Assembly: GCA_045535205.1 (NCBI GenBank)
Contig: JAZSLF010000074.1
Coordinates: 1-9,074, forward strand
Direction of reading: 5' to 3'
Origin: RUG14199 sp045535205
GTDB lineage: Bacteria; Bacillota; Clostridia; Oscillospirales; CAG-272
DNA length: 9,074 bases
Shown: positions 6,301 through 9,074 of the stretch, one piece after another
Position numbering within the stretch: the first letter of the stretch is position 1
Layout of the letters: each line of letters opens with the position of its first letter
Translations under genes and position numbers: made by a program
The notes under the pieces: generated by a model
What the model was told of the DNA's origin: nothing
Seen by the model: only the letters and a program-made list of their open reading frames with translations
Databases searched by the model: none

Positions 6301-8534
6301 GTCACGATTATGATAACGGTGTTGTTTCCGTAGCTCCCACCTGCACAGATACCGGTGTTAAGACCTTCTCATGTCAGCGTTGCGGTGCAACGTACACAGA
6401 AGCAGTTGCAGCCATCGGTCACGATTTTGACGAAGGCAAGACAACAATAGCTCCTACCTGTACAGCAGAAGGTAGATTTGTAAGAACCTGTAAGAACGGA
6501 TGCGGTGAAACAAAGGTAACACCTTTGTCAGCACTCGGTCACGACTATGACGACGGTGTTGTTTCCGTAGCTCCCACCTGTACAGATACAGGCATTAAGA
6601 CATTCTCATGTCAGCGTTGCGGTGATACTTATACAGAAGAAATTGCAGCTCTCGGTCACAACTACGTGGCAGACACTACCGTAGCTCCCACTTGTACAGA
6701 AACGGGTTATACAACATACACATGTACACGTTGCGGTGATAACTACATCGATGACTATGTAGATGCACTCGGACATGATTATGCAGAAGTAGTTACAACT
6801 CCCACATGTACAGAAACGGGCTATACAACATACACATGTATACGTTGTGATGACAGCTACATTGATGACTATGTAGATGCACTCGGCCACGATTACGAAA
6901 GCGTTATAACCACTCCCACTTGTCTCGCAGGCGGCTTTACAACTCATACGTGTACAAGATGCCCCGCAAGCTACGTTGACTCTTATACCGACGTTGTTGA
7001 CCACAGCTGGACAATAACAAACGAAACACCCATAAGAATTGATTACAAGTGTATCTGGTGTGATGAAACATGGTTTGAAACCTTCACACCAACCATTAAG
7101 GTAACAGATGCAACAATTCGTGAAGGTGACTCTTATACAGAGTTCGACCTTATATTCGAGCATAACCCCGGTGTATATTCACTCTATGGATTTATTGCTT
7201 ATGACGATACTGCAAGCTTCGCCGGTTACAGTAACGGCACAGTATTTAATTATGAAGATCTTATCGCAGGCGGTCCTGTAGTAAACTCAGCTATGTACGA
7301 CATCGTTGTAATCAACGATGAAACGGCAAGTGCGGCATTTGCAGAGCACGGAGCATCAGCAGAAGGTATGCTTGCAACAAAGCTCTACTATGAAAACACA
7401 GCAGAAATATCCAACAATATGAACAGCGGTGTTATCGGTTCCTTCACTCTCAATACTGCAATACTTGATCCCGGAACCTACGAAATTGCATTCTACTACA
7501 TGGCAGAAAACACTCTCGACACAAACGAGACTCCCGTAGTATTTGAGATCGTAAAGGGTACACTTACAGTAACACCTTGCGACCACCAATTTGAAAGCTA
7601 CAACGTCGTTGAAGCAACCTGTACGTCAGCAGGCTATAAGAAGGGCGTATGCTCCGTATGCAGAAAGACAATTACTCTTGAAACATACGAAGAACTCGGC
7701 CACGCACTTGCAGAAGAAATACTTGAAGAAGTAACCTGTACAGAAGACGGTATGAAGCACGTATACTGCACAAGATGCGATTACGGCTACAATGAAAAGC
7801 TTGAAAAGTACGGTCATGACTACGTAGCAGTAGTAACAGTACCCACAACAAGCTCTCACGGCTTCACAACTCATACCTGCTCAAGATGTAATGACAGCTA
7901 CGTAGACTCTTACGTGCTTCCCAAGTACAACGTAAGTGCTCCCAATATCGAGATCTCTCAGGAAACATCTGAGCTTGGCGAAACAGTAACTGTCAGAGTA
8001 TTCCTCAACAACAACCCCGGTATCAATCACATATCTTTGACTCCTGTTTATAACAAGTCACAGCTTCAGCTTATGAACGTTACTTCATCTGTAGACTTCG
8101 GCGGCACTATCACCTTCGATGCTAATAGCATTGAATGGACATCAGCTTCCGATTCAGACTTTGACGGTGCAGTATTCTTCCTCGTCTTCAAGGTAACCTC
8201 CAGAACTACAGGCGTATTCTCCGTAAGCGTCAACTATATGCCCGGTGACATCACAAATGCAAACGGTGAAAACGTTGCGTTCGGTGTAAAGACCGGCTCT
8301 GTAAAGGTTTACCCCGCAGAAATGATCCTGGGCGACCTTGACGGTAACGGCAGAATTACCATCGCCGACGTACTTCTCATCAGAAAGTACCTCGCAGGCG
8401 TTATCGACGAAGCAGAACTCTTCCTTGAAAATGCAGACGTTGACGGCAACAACAGAACAACTATCGCCGACGTACTTCTCATCAGAAAGTACCTCGCAGG
8501 CGTTATCAGCGAATTTCCCGCAAATAATAAATAA
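3366..8534 (+). CDS. Giant secreted modular protein: cohesin-like modules, Cys/His repeats and C-terminal dockerin
   Basis: The start at 3366 is chosen because GGAGGA (3353-3358) lies 7 nt upstream and a signal peptide begins there (MKKR, hydrophobic core, VSA cut after residue 26). An in-frame ATG at 3339 coincides with the expected transcription start. The 1722-residue product reads: A1 27-215, B1 226-388, Cys/His block 390-540, A2 541-730, B2 735-897, block 899-1240, B3 1242-1402, block 1405-1518, cohesin-like C 1524-1648, dockerin 1655-1722. The B and C modules have the cohesin-type beta-sandwich pattern (AEITxG, NxGIWG, YD, ending GTLTV or GSVKV). The dockerin should bind a cohesin outside the cell. 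No catalytic domain, sortase motif or membrane anchor is seen. It is monocistronic between its own promoter and terminator. Function is unknown; a surface scaffold, adhesin or assembly protein is inferred from the modules. Confidence 0.93.
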   Translation: MKKRVLALFLTVLMIVGSLPIIPVSASSLQYDADGDGESFALGVGSATIEPGDTEVTVDVNFLENTGVWAFKFYLIYDKALSIAANSSVVKGDIFEDFNPNTDVGLKNATHEEMLADIDYEDSLANAGLKGNSDLCVTVIYSECADFYSWCSDSGRFCSVTFSIDPELAKGEYAVYAVPATGGWCLREDWDSPNADDMGYVEIYDPASVPGIITVNGGDEPEYSKPTFIVSDAEITAGTETADFTLSIEGNTGIWGIVGYISYDNGMSLEDFVNGEVFADSELALGGPMASGNEAMKDINIAKSKVVRQTFEANGISYSDILATQVYFEPVDFNDNTNNGTLVSFTLNTADLEAGTYDIGFYSIKENVFDSNGDYVEYDTVHGTLTVLSCDHSYGDGVTVNATCTENGSVTYTCSKCGNEKIEVIEALGHSYDAGKQTIAPTCTEEGMITYACANCGTTKTDSIAPLGHRFNEGEQTKAPTCSETGTWTKSCTACGASVNSEIPTIDHTKGEEKAEKLDGIEYLVTRCTVCGTVLTKVQLSSLEYDSDGDGESFALEVTDATIQKTDTEVTVDVNFAENTGVWAFKFYLVYDKALSIAANSSVVKGDIFEDFNPNTDVGVKNATHEEMLSDVDYADSLANAGIKGNSDLRVTVIYSECADFYSWCSDSGRFCSVTFSIDSAERAKGIYAVYAVPATGGWCLREDWDSPNADDMGYVEIYDPASIPGIITVESNDPTFIVSDAEITVGAATADFTLSIKNNPGIWGITGYINYDEKMSLEAFTNGEVFADSDLALGGPMAEGNDGMKDIVVGNNRVAKYVYDSIGASYDGVLATKVYFEPTNFAEKTADGTIASFSLDTSALEVGTYEIAFYFDEYGIIDSNGDSVEFDVVYGTLTVVECAHEYALGGEAFEPTCTVEGQTGYVCTKCGSPERIAPIGHDYDAVVTAPTCVEDGYITKTCKRNCGEKDAVVVEKDAAALGHDYDNGVVSVAPTCTDTGVKTFSCQRCGATYTEAVAAIGHDFDEGKTTIAPTCTAEGRFVRTCKNGCGETKVTPLSALGHDYDDGVVSVAPTCTDTGIKTFSCQRCGDTYTEEIAALGHNYVADTTVAPTCTETGYTTYTCTRCGDNYIDDYVDALGHDYAEVVTTPTCTETGYTTYTCIRCDDSYIDDYVDALGHDYESVITTPTCLAGGFTTHTCTRCPASYVDSYTDVVDHSWTITNETPIRIDYKCIWCDETWFETFTPTIKVTDATIREGDSYTEFDLIFEHNPGVYSLYGFIAYDDTASFAGYSNGTVFNYEDLIAGGPVVNSAMYDIVVINDETASAAFAEHGASAEGMLATKLYYENTAEISNNMNSGVIGSFTLNTAILDPGTYEIAFYYMAENTLDTNETPVVFEIVKGTLTVTPCDHQFESYNVVEATCTSAGYKKGVCSVCRKTITLETYEELGHALAEEILEEVTCTEDGMKHVYCTRCDYGYNEKLEKYGHDYVAVVTVPTTSSHGFTTHTCSRCNDSYVDSYVLPKYNVSAPNIEISQETSELGETVTVRVFLNNNPGINHISLTPVYNKSQLQLMNVTSSVDFGGTITFDANSIEWTSASDSDFDGAVFFLVFKVTSRTTGVFSVSVNYMPGDITNANGENVAFGVKTGSVKVYPAEMILGDLDGNGRITIADVLLIRKYLAGVIDEAELFLENADVDGNNRTTIADVLLIRKYLAGVISEFPANNK
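3444..4010 (+). repeat. Module A1 (first copy of the N-type module)
   Basis: This encodes residues 27-215. It opens with a calcium-loop-like YDADGDGES, then a cohesin-like strand pattern (SATIEPGDTEVTVDVNF, NTGVWAFKFYL) and a distinctive Cys-rich insert (YSECADFYSWC, GRFC, GGWCLREDWDSP), ending GIITV. It is repeated as A2 at 4986-5555 with long stretches of identical DNA. Confidence 0.85.
4041..4529 (+). other. Cohesin-like module B1 (residues 226-388)
   Basis: The module begins PTFIVSDAEITAGTE, has GIWGIVGYISYD in the second quarter, ALGGPM in the middle, and ends in GTLTVL. The strand order and the closing GTLTV resemble cohesin-type beta sandwiches. It is related to B2 and B3, and whether it binds a dockerin is not known. 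Confidence 0.7.
4533..4985 (+). repeat. Cys/His repeat block 1 (4 units, residues 390-540)
   Basis: Units of about 39 residues follow the pattern GH, PTC, CxxC. Unit starts are at residues 390 (CDH), 429, 468 and 507 (DH). The last unit has CTVC but lacks the first Cys; the leading C390 balances the count, giving 12 Cys and 4 conserved His for 4 units. This suggests metal-binding or disulfide-stabilised stalk units. Confidence 0.85.
4986..5555 (+). repeat. Module A2 (second copy of the N-type module)
   Basis: This encodes residues 541-730, a near copy of A1, opening YDSDGDGES and ending GIITV. Perfect DNA repeats shared with A1 include 5426-5509 with 3881-3964 (84 nt), 5314-5371 with 3772-3829 (58 nt) and 5154-5206 with 3612-3664 (53 nt). 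One Cys of A1 (residue 136) is Arg in A2, and A2 has one extra residue near DSAERAKG. Confidence 0.88.
5568..6056 (+). other. Cohesin-like module B2 (residues 735-897)
   Basis: This is a closer relative of B1 than of B3: PTFIVSDAEITVGAA, GIWGITGYINYD, ALGGPM and a closing GTLTVV. At the DNA level it has diverged from B1 much more than A2 has from A1. Confidence 0.7.
6060..7085 (+). repeat. Cys/His repeat block 2 (9 units, residues 899-1240)
   Basis: Unit starts are at residues 899 (CAH), 937, 979, 1018, 1058, 1097, 1136, 1174 and 1212 (DH), 38-42 residues each. Typical features are GHDYD, APTCT, then CQRCG or CTRCG. Units 2 and 4 have CxxxC in place of CxxC. Units 3 and 5, and units 6 and 7, are near copies of each other. 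The last unit keeps CIWC but lacks the first Cys. In total there are 27 Cys and 9 unit-start His for 9 units. Confidence 0.87.
7089..7571 (+). other. Cohesin-like module B3 (residues 1242-1402)
   Basis: This is the most divergent B copy: PTIKVTDATIREGDS, NPGVYSLYGFIAYD, AGGPV and a closing GTLTV. No A module precedes it; the Cys/His block runs straight into it, unlike B1 and B2, which each follow an A module. Confidence 0.7.
7578..7919 (+). repeat. Cys/His repeat block 3 (3 units, residues 1405-1518)
   Basis: Unit starts are at residues 1405 (CDH), 1445 (GH) and 1483 (GH). The third unit has PTT where others have PTC but keeps CSRC. The block contains 9 Cys and 3 unit-start His for 3 units, the same balance as blocks 1 and 2. 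It leads into the final cohesin-like module and the dockerin. Confidence 0.85.
8331..8507 (+). repeat. Duplicated dockerin half with a 45-nt perfect direct repeat
   Basis: The two calcium-loop/helix repeats are 34 residues apart. The first has Asp at 1657, 1659 and 1668 and Asn at 1661 (DLDGNGRITIADV); the second has the equivalent residues in DVDGNNRTTIADV. Bases 8361-8405 and 8463-8507 are identical, coding IADVLLIRKYLAGVI in both. Two equal halves fit the two-fold symmetric dockerins that can bind a cohesin in either orientation. Confidence 0.9.
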
Positions 8535-8570
8535 TGCGGAATGACTTCATTGATATAATTTAACATAATG

Positions 8571-8613
8571 AACGGCGGTATGTGGCTTTAAAACAAGTCC
8601 GTACCGCCGTTTT
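8571..8613 (+). terminator. Rho-independent terminator of the large dockerin gene
   Basis: ACGGCGGTA (8572-8580) pairs perfectly with TACCGCCGT (8602-8610), extended by an A-T pair outside. Four T (8610-8613) follow. The 21-nt interior can pair partly (GGCTT with AAGTC). It lies 37 nt after the stop codon. Confidence 0.8.
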
Positions 8614-8687
8614 AAATCAAAAAAGTATTTAAATATATTATAAGAGCACCCATAAATGTAAACAAATTGTAAATTTGCATTTTTCAC

Positions 8688-8716
8688 TTGCATTCCTGCA
8701 AACTCTATAGTATAAT
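8688..8716 (+). promoter_or_regulatory. SigA-type promoter of rpsB
   Basis: TTGCAT (8688-8693) and TATAAT (8711-8716) are separated by 17 bp. Transcription should start near 8723, leaving a leader of about 130 nt before rpsB. The gene-free stretch 8535-8856 holds only the terminator at 8571-8613, this promoter and the leader. Confidence 0.85.
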
Positions 8717-8721
8717 GAACT

Positions 8722-8843
8722 GCGTGCGAAAAAAGCACGTAAAACACACACATGGCATTCAGACTGCCGGTGCCCCGCAAAAAAGATAAAGTTTTTTGCA
8801 CAGGGCTGCAGTACATTCGGCTATGTGGTGGATATTAACCGAA
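8722..8843 (+). promoter_or_regulatory. Structured 5' leader of rpsB, possible autoregulatory RNA
   Basis: Three elements can be drawn. A small hairpin pairs 8723-8727 with 8735-8739. A long stem-loop pairs ACTGC (8763-8767) with GCAGT (8808-8812), GCCC (8772-8775) with GGGC (8803-8806), and GCAAAAAA (8777-8784) with TTTTTTGC (8792-8799) around a seven-base loop. TTCGG (8816-8820) can pair with CCGAA (8839-8843), touching the first two bases of the Shine-Dalgarno AAGGAGG. Ribosomal protein leaders are often bound by their own product; S2 control of rpsB is known in E. coli. A regulatory role here is inferred from structure only. Confidence 0.45.
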
Positions 8844-8856
8844 GGAGGACATAATT

Positions 8857-9074
8857 ATGTCTATCGTATCAATTAAGCAGCTGCTTGAAGCAGGCGTCCA
8901 TTTCGGACATCACACAAGACGTTGGAACCCTAAGATGCAGGAGTACATCTTCACAGAAAGAAACGGCATCTACATCATCGACCTTCAGAAGACAATTAAG
9001 AAGTTCGAAGAAGCTTACATGTTTGTAAGAGACACAGCAGCAGAAGGCGGTCACGTACTCTTCGTAGGTACAAA
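8857..9074 (+). CDS. rpsB: 30S ribosomal protein S2 (3' partial)
   Basis: S2 is a late-assembling protein of the small ribosomal subunit, needed for S1 binding and initiation in species that use S1. The first 72 codons are present; the reading frame runs off the window edge. Family landmarks are LLEAGVHFGHHTRRWNPKM (residues 9-27), then YIFTERNGIYIIDLQKT (30-46) and the start of the FVGTK strand at the edge. The ATG is preceded by AAGGAGG (8842-8848) with eight bases between. The gene has its own promoter and a long leader; tsf normally follows in this family but lies outside the window. Confidence 0.97.
   Translation, partial: MSIVSIKQLLEAGVHFGHHTRRWNPKMQEYIFTERNGIYIIDLQKTIKKFEEAYMFVRDTAAEGGHVLFVGT

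Noticed and set aside
6174..7001. Regularly spaced repeats as a CRISPR array
   Set aside because: The repeat period is 114-126 nt, the repeats diverge at synonymous sites and they lie in one open reading frame encoding a protein repeat.
6606..7163. Minus-strand open frame of 185 codons rich in Cys
   Set aside because: It is the complement of the tandem Cys/His repeats; its repetitiveness follows from the plus-strand gene and it has no start signals.

Overview
The window looks like a chromosomal segment of a low-to-mid GC Gram-positive bacterium of the class Clostridia, most likely a Ruminococcus-like gut or rumen anaerobe. The evidence is the gene order SRP RNA - dnaX - ybaB - recR (typical of Firmicutes), a long SRP RNA carrying an Alu domain, strong AGGAGG-type ribosome binding sites, SigA-type promoters, and two secreted proteins that end in type I dockerins. 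The genus is an inference.

Layout. (1) Bases 1-207 are the last codons of a secreted protein ending in a dockerin, closed by a strong hairpin terminator (236-271). (2) A TTGCAT/TATACT promoter (297-325) drives a roughly 290-nt SRP RNA (345-636). It ends in a T-tract only 28 nt before dnaX. dnaX (665-2236), ybaB (2270-2626) and recR (2630-3229) follow on the same strand with short gaps and end at a hairpin terminator (3236-3277). dnaX carries an in-phase A AAA AAG heptamer preceded by a Shine-Dalgarno-like stretch, as in the E. coli programmed frameshift. It would yield a 419-residue gamma-like product beside the 523-residue tau. (3) A perfect-consensus promoter (3304-3332) precedes one giant gene (3366-8534, 1722 aa) with its own terminator (8571-8613). 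(4) A promoter (8688-8716) and a structured leader of about 130 nt lead into rpsB (from 8857), which runs off the window.

The giant protein is the unusual part. It has a signal peptide and two near-identical N-type modules (A1, A2). Three cohesin-like beta-sandwich modules (B1-B3) are each followed by a block of Cys/His-rich repeats (4, 9 and 3 units). A fourth cohesin-like module and a terminal dockerin with two nearly identical halves complete it. In every block the last repeat lacks the first Cys, and a single Cys at the start of the block makes up the count, so each block holds exactly three conserved Cys and one conserved His per unit. This suggests repeating metal-binding or disulfide units between the sandwich modules. 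The function is not known from the sequence; a dockerin-tethered surface or scaffold-like protein is the best inference.

The genes fall into housekeeping (protein targeting RNA, clamp loader, nucleoid protein, recombination repair, ribosome) and extracellular assembly (two dockerin proteins flanking the housekeeping operon). No mobile element, tRNA, rRNA or CRISPR array is visible.
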